A DNA stretch of 64,000 bases. It comes from Pseudoalteromonas phenolica. Lineage in GTDB: Bacteria > Pseudomonadota > Gammaproteobacteria > Enterobacterales > Alteromonadaceae. Every line of letters starts with the position of its first letter. Positions within the stretch are counted from its first letter, which is position 1. Positions 18,750-26,440 of the stretch are shown piece by piece. Location: assembly GCF_001444405.1 (NCBI RefSeq), contig NZ_CP013187.1:2976001-3040000 (forward strand). The letters run 5' to 3'. A program made the position numbers and the translations under genes. The notes under the pieces are model-generated. The model saw only the letters and a program-made list of their open reading frames with translations. It was not told the origin of the DNA and did no database searches.

Positions 18750-18825
18750 TGGCGTCCCCTAGGGGATTCGAACCCCTGTTACCGCCGTGAAAGGGCGGTG
18801 TCCTAGGCCTCTAGACGAAGGGGAC
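18750..18825 (-). tRNA. tRNA-Glu(TTC), copy 5
   Basis: Identical 76-nt tRNA-Glu with encoded CCA, in the 162-base repeat unit. Confidence 0.97.
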
Positions 18826-18911
18826 GCAGTATCATGTAGATAATGTGTCACTAGGACTGGTTATTTAGGCTCTTACCATACGAGCATATATCTTGAGCAC
18901 TTTTAGTAAAG

Positions 18912-18987
18912 TGGCGTCCCCTAGGGGATTCGAACCCCTGTTACCGCCGTGAAAGGGCGGTGTCCTAGGCCTCTAGACGAAGGGGAC
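18912..18987 (-). tRNA. tRNA-Glu(TTC), copy 4
   Basis: Identical 76-nt tRNA-Glu with encoded CCA, in the 162-base repeat unit. Confidence 0.97.
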
Positions 18988-19073
18988 GCAGTATCATGTA
19001 GATAATGTGTCACTAGGACTGGTTATTTAGGCTCTTACCATATGAGCATATATCTTGAGCACTTTTAGTAAAG

Positions 19074-19149
19074 TGGCGTCCCCTAGGGGATTCGAACCCC
19101 TGTTACCGCCGTGAAAGGGCGGTGTCCTAGGCCTCTAGACGAAGGGGAC
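19074..19149 (-). tRNA. tRNA-Glu(TTC), copy 3
   Basis: Identical 76-nt tRNA-Glu with encoded CCA, in the 162-base repeat unit. Confidence 0.97.
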
Positions 19150-19235
19150 GCAATATCATGTAGATAATGTGTCACTAGGACTGGTTATTTAGGCTCTTAC
19201 CATATGAGCATATATCTTGAGCACTTTTAGTAAAG

Positions 19236-19311
19236 TGGCGTCCCCTAGGGGATTCGAACCCCTGTTACCGCCGTGAAAGGGCGGTGTCCTAGGCCTCTAG
19301 ACGAAGGGGAC
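19236..19311 (-). tRNA. tRNA-Glu(TTC), copy 2
   Basis: Identical 76-nt tRNA-Glu with encoded CCA. The spacer to copy 1 is 15 bases longer than the others. Confidence 0.97.
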
Positions 19312-19412
19312 GCAGTATCATGTAGATAATGTGTCACTAGGACTGGTTATTTAAACTCTTACCATACGAGTATTTCATAATTTCCCTACTCCATTCGAAG
19401 AAGTAGCGAAAT

Positions 19413-19488
19413 TGGCGTCCCCTAGGGGATTCGAACCCCTGTTACCGCCGTGAAAGGGCGGTGTCCTAGGCCTCTAGACGAAGGGGAC
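19413..19488 (-). tRNA. tRNA-Glu(TTC), copy 1
   Basis: Identical 76-nt tRNA-Glu with encoded CCA. It is the first Glu gene after tRNA-Ala in transcription order, and its flanks differ from the repeated spacers. Confidence 0.97.
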
Positions 19489-19527
19489 ACAAAACTGTGT
19501 TCTCTAGGACAATTGCACTTAGAAGAT

Positions 19528-19603
19528 TGGTGGAGCTATGCGGGATCGAACCGCAGACCTCCTCGCTGCCAGCGAGGCGCTCTCCCAGCTGAGCTATAGC
19601 CCC
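19528..19603 (-). tRNA. tRNA-Ala(GGC)
   Basis: A 76-nt cloverleaf with encoded CCA, acceptor stem GGGGCTA/TAGCTCC (one G-T pair) and anticodon GGC. It is the first gene behind the minus-strand tRNA promoter and heads the Ala-Glu array. Confidence 0.97.
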
Positions 19604-19661
19604 TTACCTTGGGCTTATCTAACCTTTCAGTTAGTCACCTGTATCGCTGAGTGCGGGGCGC

Positions 19662-19690
19662 ATTCTATGCACCCGAAAAATTAAAGTCAA
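19662..19690 (-). promoter_or_regulatory. Sigma-70 promoter of the tRNA Ala-Glu array
   Basis: On the minus strand, TTGACT (19685-19690) and TAGAAT (19662-19667) are separated by 17 bases and followed by GCGCCCCGC, a G+C-rich discriminator like those of the other tRNA promoters in this window. Confidence 0.8.
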
Positions 19691-20137
19691 CAATTTTTCC
19701 TTAACTTTTTACTATTCGCTTTAAAAAACAGCAAACAGGCGCATATATAACCACAACAAGCGTTTTGAGGCAACTAAACCCTCACTATATCATCACCCTA
19801 CCCCTCAAATTGTTCTGTTTTATTCCCTACCGCACTTAGATATCAGCTAGCGTTATGAAGTTTACTAATTTAGCTTTCTATTCCGACTTATAGAAAGAGC
19901 ATCTATCATTAGTTTTAAGAAAAGCTTAAAGACCATAAACTTTTTAATTTACCAACTAAAATAGCCCAGCATTTAATTCATAATATTGGACACTTTAGTT
20001 CTGATTTATTTTTCAATGAGTCAGTTTTCTTAGCTTTTTAAGATTTTTTAGCATGAAAATGCGCTTGCTATATAATGAAGAGCAATTGCAATTTGATGAT
20101 AAAACCCGCAGACAGATCAAAATTGTAAATTCAGCTA
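19691..20137. other. AT-rich spacer between divergent tRNA arrays
   Basis: No supported gene is seen. It separates the minus-strand Ala-Glu promoter from the plus-strand Val promoter. A 49-codon open frame starting at 20054 runs through the Val promoter but has no ribosome-binding site. Confidence 0.5.
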
Positions 20138-20165
20138 TTGACTCTGTTGCAAGTCTCCCTATAAT
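20138..20165 (+). promoter_or_regulatory. Sigma-70 promoter of the tRNA-Val array
   Basis: TTGACT (20138-20143) and a perfect TATAAT (20160-20165) are spaced by 16 bases and followed by ACCGCTCC. The first tRNA begins 41 bases after the -10 box. Confidence 0.85.
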
Positions 20166-20206
20166 ACCGCTCCACAACGACGCGGTAACGTGTTGTTTTT
20201 AGATAT

Positions 20207-20282
20207 GGGTCGTTAGCTCAGTTGGGAGAGCATCGCCCTTACAAGGCGAGGGTCACTGGTTCAAGTCCAGTACGACCCACCA
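20207..20282 (+). tRNA. tRNA-Val(TAC), copy 1
   Basis: A 76-nt cloverleaf with encoded CCA, acceptor stem GGGTCGT/ACGACCC and anticodon TAC. Leader TTTAGATAT and trailer ATATCTAAA are complementary over 9 bp. Confidence 0.97.
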
Positions 20283-20304
20283 CATATCTAAATTTATCTA
20301 TAAT

Positions 20305-20380
20305 GGGTCGTTAGCTCAGTTGGGAGAGCATCGCCCTTACAAGGCGAGGGTCACTGGTTCAAGTCCAGTACGACCCACCA
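20305..20380 (+). tRNA. tRNA-Val(TAC), copy 2
   Basis: Identical tRNA with encoded CCA. Leader TCTATAA pairs with trailer TTATAGA. Confidence 0.97.
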
Positions 20381-20397
20381 TTATAGAACTGTAATAT

Positions 20398-20473
20398 GGG
20401 TCGTTAGCTCAGTTGGGAGAGCATCGCCCTTACAAGGCGAGGGTCACTGGTTCAAGTCCAGTACGACCCACCA
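20398..20473 (+). tRNA. tRNA-Val(TAC), copy 3
   Basis: Identical tRNA with encoded CCA. Leader TGTAATA pairs with trailer TATTACA. Confidence 0.97.
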
Positions 20474-20495
20474 TATTACACACCATTTTCTAAAT

Positions 20496-20571
20496 GGGTC
20501 GTTAGCTCAGTTGGGAGAGCATCGCCCTTACAAGGCGAGGGTCACTGGTTCAAGTCCAGTACGACCCACCA
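20496..20571 (+). tRNA. tRNA-Val(TAC), copy 4
   Basis: Identical tRNA with encoded CCA. Leader TTTCTAAA pairs with trailer TTTAGAAA. Confidence 0.97.
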
Positions 20572-20587
20572 TTTAGAAACACTTTGC

Positions 20588-20663
20588 GGGTTGTTAGCTC
20601 AGTTGGGAGAGCATCGCCCTTACAAGGCGAGGGTCACTGGTTCAAGTCCAGTACAACCCACCA
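20588..20663 (+). tRNA. tRNA-Val(TAC), copy 5 (variant acceptor stem)
   Basis: It differs from the other copies only by a compensated pair in the acceptor stem: GGGTTGT/ACAACCC instead of GGGTCGT/ACGACCC, so the 5:68 pair is T-A rather than C-G. Leader ACTTTGC pairs with GCAAAGT further downstream (20676-20682). Confidence 0.97.
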
Positions 20664-20692
20664 CTCTTTTGGTTTGCAAAGTACATTGATAT

Positions 20693-20768
20693 GGGTCGTT
20701 AGCTCAGTTGGGAGAGCATCGCCCTTACAAGGCGAGGGTCACTGGTTCAAGTCCAGTACGACCCACCA
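20693..20768 (+). tRNA. tRNA-Val(TAC), copy 6
   Basis: Same sequence as copies 1-4, with encoded CCA. Leader TTGATA pairs with trailer TATCAA. Confidence 0.97.
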
Positions 20769-20789
20769 TATCAAGCTCAATTATTATGT

Positions 20790-20865
20790 GGGTCGTTAGC
20801 TCAGTTGGGAGAGCATCGCCCTTACAAGGCGAGGGTCACTGGTTCAAGTCCAGTACGACCCACCA
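20790..20865 (+). tRNA. tRNA-Val(TAC), copy 7
   Basis: Same sequence as copies 1-4, with encoded CCA. Leader ATTATG pairs with trailer CATAAT. No clear intrinsic terminator follows. Confidence 0.97.
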
Positions 20866-20976
20866 CATAATCCAATCTTAAATTCTTAATCTTACTCTGT
20901 TTTATCTCCAAACTATTTAAAAAAGCCCATTAAAGGTCTAGACTGTCATTAGCCCTAAACGTTACTAATTAATTCA

Positions 20977-22608
20977 ATGAGCTTAAACAACTTTAGCAAT
21001 ATCAAGCTGTTAATTGTAGAAGAACAGCCTCTCGCTCTGAGCCACCTCAGGCGCTCATTAGAGCAGCTACAGTTTAAGCATATTTATATTGCAGAGCATG
21101 CCGTTGCAGCAATTGAACTATGTGCTAATGAAAAGTTTGATTTAATTATTTGCTCATTTGATTTAACTAAACGACAAAACGGTTATCAACTTTATGAAGA
21201 GCTGAAAAGTAAATTTCTAATTAAGAACACTACGGCTTTTATTTTTGTCTCAGCAGAGACCAGCGGGGAACTGGTTCATAGCGTACTTGAGCTTCAACCC
21301 GATGATTTTTTAGTTAAACCATTTTCAATAAAAGAATTAAAAACTCGGCTTACCCGCGTATTAAAGCGAAAGTCTGCGCTCAAACAAATTTTTACCCTTA
21401 TTGACGATGGTAATGACTCAAAAGCTGTCAAGTTTATCGATAAAGAGCTCGATAATAACGACAATACTTACAGCCCGATCATGCTCAAGCTTAAAGGTGA
21501 AGCGCTACTTAGGTTAAAAAGGGTTGATGAGGCTAAAACATTTTACAAATCAGCACTCTCTTTACAAAAATTCGCTTGGGCCAAGATTGGTTTAGTCGAA
21601 GCATTAATAGCTAATAAAGAACATGTGCTTGCACAACGCATGCTAAAGACCATGTTGGAGCGCTCTGAAACTCGGCTAGTCGCGCTTGATTTACTTGGTC
21701 GTCTGGAGATGCAGTTAAACCAATTTGAGAACGCGCAAGCTTTTTTACAACAAGCTTCAGAGATGGCACCTCGAAATATTGAAAGACAAAAAAGCCTAGG
21801 AAGAGTTGCATCAATTAATCATGATTATGAATCAAGCTATAATGCCCATAAAGATATTGCTCAGTATGCTAAACATTCTATTCATGATAGCCCAGAAATT
21901 TATTTAAACGCAGCGAGAGCGGGGATTGATTTCGCCCTTGCCACAGATCAAACAGAGCAAATTAATCGTATTACACGACAAACGCAAAAATACTTAGGCG
22001 ATTTAAAAAAGCAGTTCCCAAATGCTGACAATCAAACCCAGCTAGATGTTTTAAACGCGCGTATTCATTATTTAAAAGATGAGCATCAAAAAGCTCGTCA
22101 ATTAATTAACCAATTAGATGATGAACCAACAATACGCTCCATTGATGCTGCACTCGATAAAGCCAAGGCTTGTCACGAGCTAGGGATGCAGCACAAAGCT
22201 CAGGATTTATTCACTCAGATTATTCAACACTGCGAGCGCCATAAAGGGATTAGCGACCCCACTACCCTGCATTATATACATCAACAAAAAACTGAAAAAC
22301 AAGATATTAGCATGGGGCCAAAAGAGCTTAACAACCATGCTGTAACTCAATTCAATCGAGGTAGAATTGATGTTGCACTTGAGGCATTTACTCAAGCGTT
22401 TAGAGTCATGCCAAAAAATGCCAGCATCGCCCTTAATTTGGCGCAATGCTTATTAGATAAGAATCATCAGAAAGAAAATACCATCAACACTCCTTTACTT
22501 AATAAGTGCTTTGCACTTTTAAATAATGTTGAGTTAGATGCAGATCAGAGAGAACGTTTAAACAAACTGAAAGTCACCTGCGATGAGCTGGGACTTTCGG
22601 TAGAATGA
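20977..22608 (+). CDS. Response-regulator receiver protein with TPR-repeat output region
   Basis: The 543-residue protein has an N-terminal CheY-like receiver domain (about 8-130) with acidic residues Glu15/Glu16, phosphoacceptor Asp62, switch Ser92 and Lys114, so phosphorylation looks possible. The remainder is a long tetratricopeptide-like array (about 135-540) with no DNA-binding or enzymatic domain. It probably works through protein contacts. No sensor kinase gene is adjacent. It lies 111 bases after the last tRNA-Val gene and converges on msrB. Confidence 0.85.
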   Translation: MSLNNFSNIKLLIVEEQPLALSHLRRSLEQLQFKHIYIAEHAVAAIELCANEKFDLIICSFDLTKRQNGYQLYEELKSKFLIKNTTAFIFVSAETSGELVHSVLELQPDDFLVKPFSIKELKTRLTRVLKRKSALKQIFTLIDDGNDSKAVKFIDKELDNNDNTYSPIMLKLKGEALLRLKRVDEAKTFYKSALSLQKFAWAKIGLVEALIANKEHVLAQRMLKTMLERSETRLVALDLLGRLEMQLNQFENAQAFLQQASEMAPRNIERQKSLGRVASINHDYESSYNAHKDIAQYAKHSIHDSPEIYLNAARAGIDFALATDQTEQINRITRQTQKYLGDLKKQFPNADNQTQLDVLNARIHYLKDEHQKARQLINQLDDEPTIRSIDAALDKAKACHELGMQHKAQDLFTQIIQHCERHKGISDPTTLHYIHQQKTEKQDISMGPKELNNHAVTQFNRGRIDVALEAFTQAFRVMPKNASIALNLAQCLLDKNHQKENTINTPLLNKCFALLNNVELDADQRERLNKLKVTCDELGLSVE

Positions 22609-22618
22609 TTGTTTAAGG

Positions 22619-23059
22619 TTACGCTTTTGTCATCGATAACGCATTTACGCAATAACGCAAACCCGTCGGTGGTGGTCCATCAGGAAATACATGACCTAAA
22701 TGTGCATCGCACACATTACAAACAATCTCGACTCGCTGCATACCATGGCTGTTATCGCCAATATACGCTATCGATTCTAAATAGGCCGGCTTTGTAAATG
22801 ACGGCCAACCTGTACCACTGTTAAACTTTTCGTCCCCTGAAAACAATAAATTATTGCAACAGGCACAGTGATAGTCTCCGGCTTCAAATACAGTGCAACT
22901 GCCACTGCTAAAGGGCCTTTCGGTGCCTTTGTTACGGGTAATATAGAAGACTTCTGGGTCTAGCTCTTGCTGCCACTGTTCAGCTGTTTTCTCAACTCGA
23001 TTTTTCGGCTCTGGATTACCAGCGTTCGCGTACTTTAAAACATCTTGCCAGGTCAGCAT
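22619..23059 (-). CDS. msrB: Peptide methionine-R-sulfoxide reductase
   Basis: The 146-residue protein is a complete MsrB. It has the two zinc-binding CXXC pairs (Cys65/68 and Cys114/117), the GTGWPSF segment and catalytic Cys137 in RYCVNA. It repairs oxidised methionine (R form) using thioredoxin. It ends 10 bases from the stop of the convergent receiver-TPR gene and starts 3 bases after the DUF2919-like gene, so those two are likely co-transcribed. Confidence 0.96.
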   Translation of the reverse strand: MLTWQDVLKYANAGNPEPKNRVEKTAEQWQQELDPEVFYITRNKGTERPFSSGSCTVFEAGDYHCACCNNLLFSGDEKFNSGTGWPSFTKPAYLESIAYIGDNSHGMQRVEIVCNVCDAHLGHVFPDGPPPTGLRYCVNALSMTKA

Positions 23060-23062
23060 AAT

Positions 23063-23548
23063 TTACCCCTTGTTATCTTGTTTTTCAGGCTCAGGCCAAT
23101 CATTAAAAAAGTAGCTTAAATAGCGACTTTTCAGCAAATACAATATCACCCACAACAAGAGCACCATTTGTACTGCTAAAAACATCGAAAATTGGTAATA
23201 CGCCTGTGACGCTTGATAGATCAACCAAGTTAAGTCTAAGCATGCACAAAGCAATAACGGCCAACGCATATGTCGCCAGATTTTGGCTAATTTTTGAGAG
23301 CTGCTTGGTCGGCGAAGTGAATATATTACAGTCGGCACAATGGCGATGGCCCCAATGCCTAACGCCGTAAAGAAGTGGAATTTTGAAACAAAAAACAGCG
23401 ACATAAAATCGATATCGGGGCGCCTTGCCAATGCAGAGAAAGTCCATAAAAAATAAGCACGCAGCAACACCACCAGCGTCAAGTTGAATGCCAAAGGTGT
23501 ACGATACACGCCATATTTATCCCAATACTCTGGGCCATAATGTTTCAT
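23063..23548 (-). CDS. DUF2919-like inner-membrane protein
   Basis: The 161-residue protein has four predicted transmembrane helices and begins with the family-like YGPEYWDKYGVYRTP motif. It resembles the YfeZ/DUF2919 family of unknown function. It is directly upstream of msrB in the same direction, which suggests co-transcription but not a shared role. Confidence 0.75.
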   Translation of the reverse strand: MKHYGPEYWDKYGVYRTPLAFNLTLVVLLRAYFLWTFSALARRPDIDFMSLFFVSKFHFFTALGIGAIAIVPTVIYSLRRPSSSQKLAKIWRHMRWPLLLCACLDLTWLIYQASQAYYQFSMFLAVQMVLLLWVILYLLKSRYLSYFFNDWPEPEKQDNKG

Positions 23549-23585
23549 AAATGTCCTACCCCTCTATGCAGAGGAACTACTACAA

Positions 23586-23611
23586 AAACGCGGTCGTTTT
23601 AGACCGCGTTT
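23586..23611 (-). terminator. Intrinsic terminator after ligA
   Basis: A perfect 10-bp stem (AAACGCGGTC/GACCGCGTTT) with a 6-base loop. Read on the minus strand it ends in a T run, 37 bases after the ligA stop codon. Confidence 0.85.
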
Positions 23612-23647
23612 CTTACAAATGTATTTTCTACAAATTACAGCTCAGCA

Positions 23648-25666
23648 TTACTCATGTTCAGCGAACAAAGCGATTAAGGCATCTTCATCGAGTATTTCAA
23701 TACCTAAATCTTGGGCTTTGGTTAGCTTAGAACCCGCTTTTTCACCTGCAACAAGCGCATGGGTGTTTTTAGAGACACTGCCTGCCACTTTTGCGCCGAG
23801 TGCTTGCAAACGCGCTTTCGCATCGTTACGATTTAGCTGGCTCAATGTACCGGTTAAAACATACGTTAACCCAGCAAGCGGCTGTGCATCCGCAGACTTC
23901 TGTTCTATTTGCGGCCAATTGATACCAATTTCAAGTAGCGCGTTCACAACAGCTTGGTTGTGCGGCTCATTAAAGAAAGCATGAATGTGTTTGGCAACCA
24001 CAACGCCCACATCACTGACCGTTTGTAAGTCATCCGTACTGGCTGCCATTACCTTTTCTAAAGTTAAATAGTGGTTTGCCAAATTCTGTGCTGTCGCTTC
24101 GCCCACTTCACGAATACCCAAAGCATATAAGAACTTTGCCAAAGTGGTTTGCTTTGCTGCTTCTAAGGCGTTAACTAGGTTCAATGCCGATTTTGGTCCC
24201 ATACGCTCAAGTGACTCAAAATGGCCTTGCTTCAAAGTAAACAAATCCGCAGGTGTTTCAATCAACTCTCTATCAACAAGCTGATCAACAATCTTATCGC
24301 CTAGCCCATCAATATCGAATGCTTTACGTGATGCAAAATGCTTAATCGCCTGCTGACGTTGCGCTTGGCACACTAAGCCACCTGTGCAACGGGCCACAGC
24401 TTCACCTTCAACTCGCTCGACGTGTGAGTCACATACAGGACAATTTTCAGGGAAAACGATGTCTTTGGCATCATCAGGGCGACGATCTAACACCACTTGT
24501 GTTACTTGAGGTATTACGTCGCCTGCGCGGCGTATAATGACGGTATCACCGACTTTTACGCCTAGGCGCTCTATTTCATCGCGATTATGAAGCGTTGCGT
24601 TTGACACGGTTACGCCACCAACGAAAACTGGCTCTAAACGAGCTACAGGCGTAATTGCGCCAGTACGCCCTACTTGGAATTCGACATCAAGCAGTTGAGT
24701 GATTTCTTCTTGCGCAGGAAACTTAAAAGCAATGGCCCATCGCGGCGCTCGTGCTACAAAGCCAAGCTGTTGTTGGTAATCTTTGCGGTTTACTTTGATC
24801 ACCACGCCATCGATTTCATAAGCGAGACTAGCACGACGTTCAAGAATGTCTTGATAATACGCCATCACTTCTGTGGTGCCTGTCACTAAGCGGGTCTCTG
24901 GGCACATTGGAAAGCCCCAATCTTTGAGCTTACTGAGTTGTTCAAAATGCGCATCAGGCAACTCTACCCCCTCTACAACACCGGTTGAATAGGCATAAAA
25001 CATCAATGGGCGTTTGGCGGTAATTTTAGAATCTAGTTGACGTAGACTACCTGCAGCCGCATTACGCGGGTTCGCAAAGGTTTTTTCACCCTTAGCAAAC
25101 GCCGTTTCATTTAACTTTTCGAAACCCGCTGTATCCATAAATACTTCACCGCGCACTTCAAGCTCTGCCGGAATATCATCACCACGTAAACGCAGCGGCA
25201 CATTACGAATGGTTTTAACGTTCTCTGTGATGTTTTCACCGACTTGACCATCACCCCGTGTAGCCGCCTGTACTAGCACGCCATCTTTATATAATATCGA
25301 TACCGCTAGACCATCGAGTTTTGGCTCACAACAAAAATCCAGTGACTCGCTCACTAACAAGCGCTCTTGAATACGACGATTAAATGCAGTGAACTCTGCT
25401 TCATCAAAGGCATTATCAAGAGACAGCATAGGCACTTTATGGGTTACTTGTGAGAACTTACTCAACGCTTCCCCACCGACTTTTTGTGATGGAGAATCAG
25501 GTGAAAGTAATTCAGGGTTTGCTTGCTCTAGCGCCATTAATTCACGCATTACCCTATCGTATTCTGCGTCTGGCACGCTTGGGTTATCTAATACGTAATA
25601 CTGGTAGTTATATTCTTCTAATTGCTGTTTTAATGCATCAATTTGCTTAACAACTGACTCTGACAT
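23648..25666 (-). CDS. ligA: NAD-dependent DNA ligase
   Basis: The 672-residue protein seals nicks during replication and repair. It shows the adenylation motif with the catalytic lysine (CEPKLDG), an OB-fold region, a four-cysteine zinc finger (CPVCDSH followed by CTGGLVC), helix-hairpin-helix repeats and a C-terminal BRCT domain (about 590-670). I chose the ATG at 25666 (MSESVV) over an earlier in-frame start because it has an AGAGGT site. It follows smc and zipA in the same direction, but a terminator-like hairpin sits just upstream. Confidence 0.97.
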   Translation of the reverse strand: MSESVVKQIDALKQQLEEYNYQYYVLDNPSVPDAEYDRVMRELMALEQANPELLSPDSPSQKVGGEALSKFSQVTHKVPMLSLDNAFDEAEFTAFNRRIQERLLVSESLDFCCEPKLDGLAVSILYKDGVLVQAATRGDGQVGENITENVKTIRNVPLRLRGDDIPAELEVRGEVFMDTAGFEKLNETAFAKGEKTFANPRNAAAGSLRQLDSKITAKRPLMFYAYSTGVVEGVELPDAHFEQLSKLKDWGFPMCPETRLVTGTTEVMAYYQDILERRASLAYEIDGVVIKVNRKDYQQQLGFVARAPRWAIAFKFPAQEEITQLLDVEFQVGRTGAITPVARLEPVFVGGVTVSNATLHNRDEIERLGVKVGDTVIIRRAGDVIPQVTQVVLDRRPDDAKDIVFPENCPVCDSHVERVEGEAVARCTGGLVCQAQRQQAIKHFASRKAFDIDGLGDKIVDQLVDRELIETPADLFTLKQGHFESLERMGPKSALNLVNALEAAKQTTLAKFLYALGIREVGEATAQNLANHYLTLEKVMAASTDDLQTVSDVGVVVAKHIHAFFNEPHNQAVVNALLEIGINWPQIEQKSADAQPLAGLTYVLTGTLSQLNRNDAKARLQALGAKVAGSVSKNTHALVAGEKAGSKLTKAQDLGIEILDEDALIALFAEHE

Positions 25667-25682
25667 CTCGACCTCTAAAAAC

Positions 25683-25711
25683 AAAAAGCCACCAAACATC
25701 AGTTTGGTGGC
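25683..25711 (-). terminator. Terminator-like hairpin between zipA and ligA
   Basis: A perfect 10-bp stem (GCCACCAAAC/GTTTGGTGGC) with a 4-base loop is followed on the minus strand by TTTTTGTTTTT. The hairpin ends only about 22 bases before the ligA start codon. Confidence 0.85.
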
Positions 25712-25736
25712 CTAAAAAACCATAACGCACTATTCA

Positions 25737-26423
25737 TTAAGCCGTGAATTCGCGAACCTTTTCAACATAGCTTCGAACCGTTTCAACACTTAGAGGCTGA
25801 CGTTGATGATCAAGTACCGTGGCACCAAATTCATCGGACAGCTTCTTAGCTGCGCTGTTCAGCATGTTAAAGGCTGCAAGACTATCGCCTTCACAAGGTA
25901 ACGTCATAAATAAACTAACACCCGCAGTACTGAACTGCTCCATGTTATCAATATCGAACGTACCTGGGTTGAACATATTTACTAAGCGGAACAGTACAGG
26001 GCCATTACCTGAAGGCTCAACATGACGATTAAAGAAACCTTCATCAGAATATTTAAAGCCTAAGCTCAAAACACAAGGTAATAGCTTAGAGCCCGCCATA
26101 GAAAGACCTTCTGGCATCTCAATGTGTAAGATAATGAAGTCTTGTGGCTCAGGGGCTGCTGCCGGCGCAGCGTCTTGCTGTTGCTCTTCAACAACTGGCT
26201 CTGCAGTAGGCTCTTCATCTACCGCTGAAAAATTCATATCACCCAGTTCAGGCTCATTGTCTGTCGCTGGGGCCGCAGGCTCAACTTTAGGCTGTGGTTT
26301 CGGAGTATTATCAGTTTGTTCTGGTGTTTCTTTTTTTCTTACTGACCATAAGCCGTGGATCAATAAACCGCCAATAACTAGCGCACTGATCACGATTAAT
26401 GCCCATCTTAATTCTTCGGCCAT
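25737..26423 (-). CDS. zipA: Cell division protein ZipA
   Basis: The 228-residue protein has an N-terminal membrane anchor (about 6-25, N-out), a basic patch (SVRKKE), a Pro/Glu/Ala-rich linker and a C-terminal FtsZ-binding domain (about 95-228, with DFIILHIEMPEG and LFMTLPCEGD). It tethers FtsZ filaments to the inner membrane at the division site. It lies 17 bases after smc in the same direction, an arrangement seen in many gammaproteobacteria. Confidence 0.95.
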   Translation of the reverse strand: MAEELRWALIVISALVIGGLLIHGLWSVRKKETPEQTDNTPKPQPKVEPAAPATDNEPELGDMNFSAVDEEPTAEPVVEEQQQDAAPAAAPEPQDFIILHIEMPEGLSMAGSKLLPCVLSLGFKYSDEGFFNRHVEPSGNGPVLFRLVNMFNPGTFDIDNMEQFSTAGVSLFMTLPCEGDSLAAFNMLNSAAKKLSDEFGATVLDHQRQPLSVETVRSYVEKVREFTA

Positions 26424-26440
26424 TACTCACCTTTATCTTG

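Larger units (their letters stand above)
18426..19311 (-). repeat. Tandem array of 162-bp tRNA-Glu repeat units
   Basis: Six tRNA-Glu genes start at exactly 162-base steps. Each unit is a 76-base tRNA plus an 86-base spacer; spacers differ at only a few positions, for example CATGCGAGC, CATACGAGC and CATATGAGC. The seventh gene (19413) is attached through a divergent, longer spacer. Confidence 0.95.

Noticed and set aside
18426..19488. CRISPR-like array
   Set aside because: The regular 162-bp spacing comes from tRNA-Glu genes with homogeneous spacers; repeats are far too long and the spacers are not unique.
20054..20202. 49-codon frame before the tRNA-Val array
   Set aside because: It has no ribosome-binding site and its 3' part is the Val promoter; the N-terminal part looks slightly protein-like but cannot be supported.
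20584..20799. 71-codon frame inside tRNA-Val copies
   Set aside because: It is read through two tRNA genes, and the repeated peptide reflects the repeated tRNA sequence.
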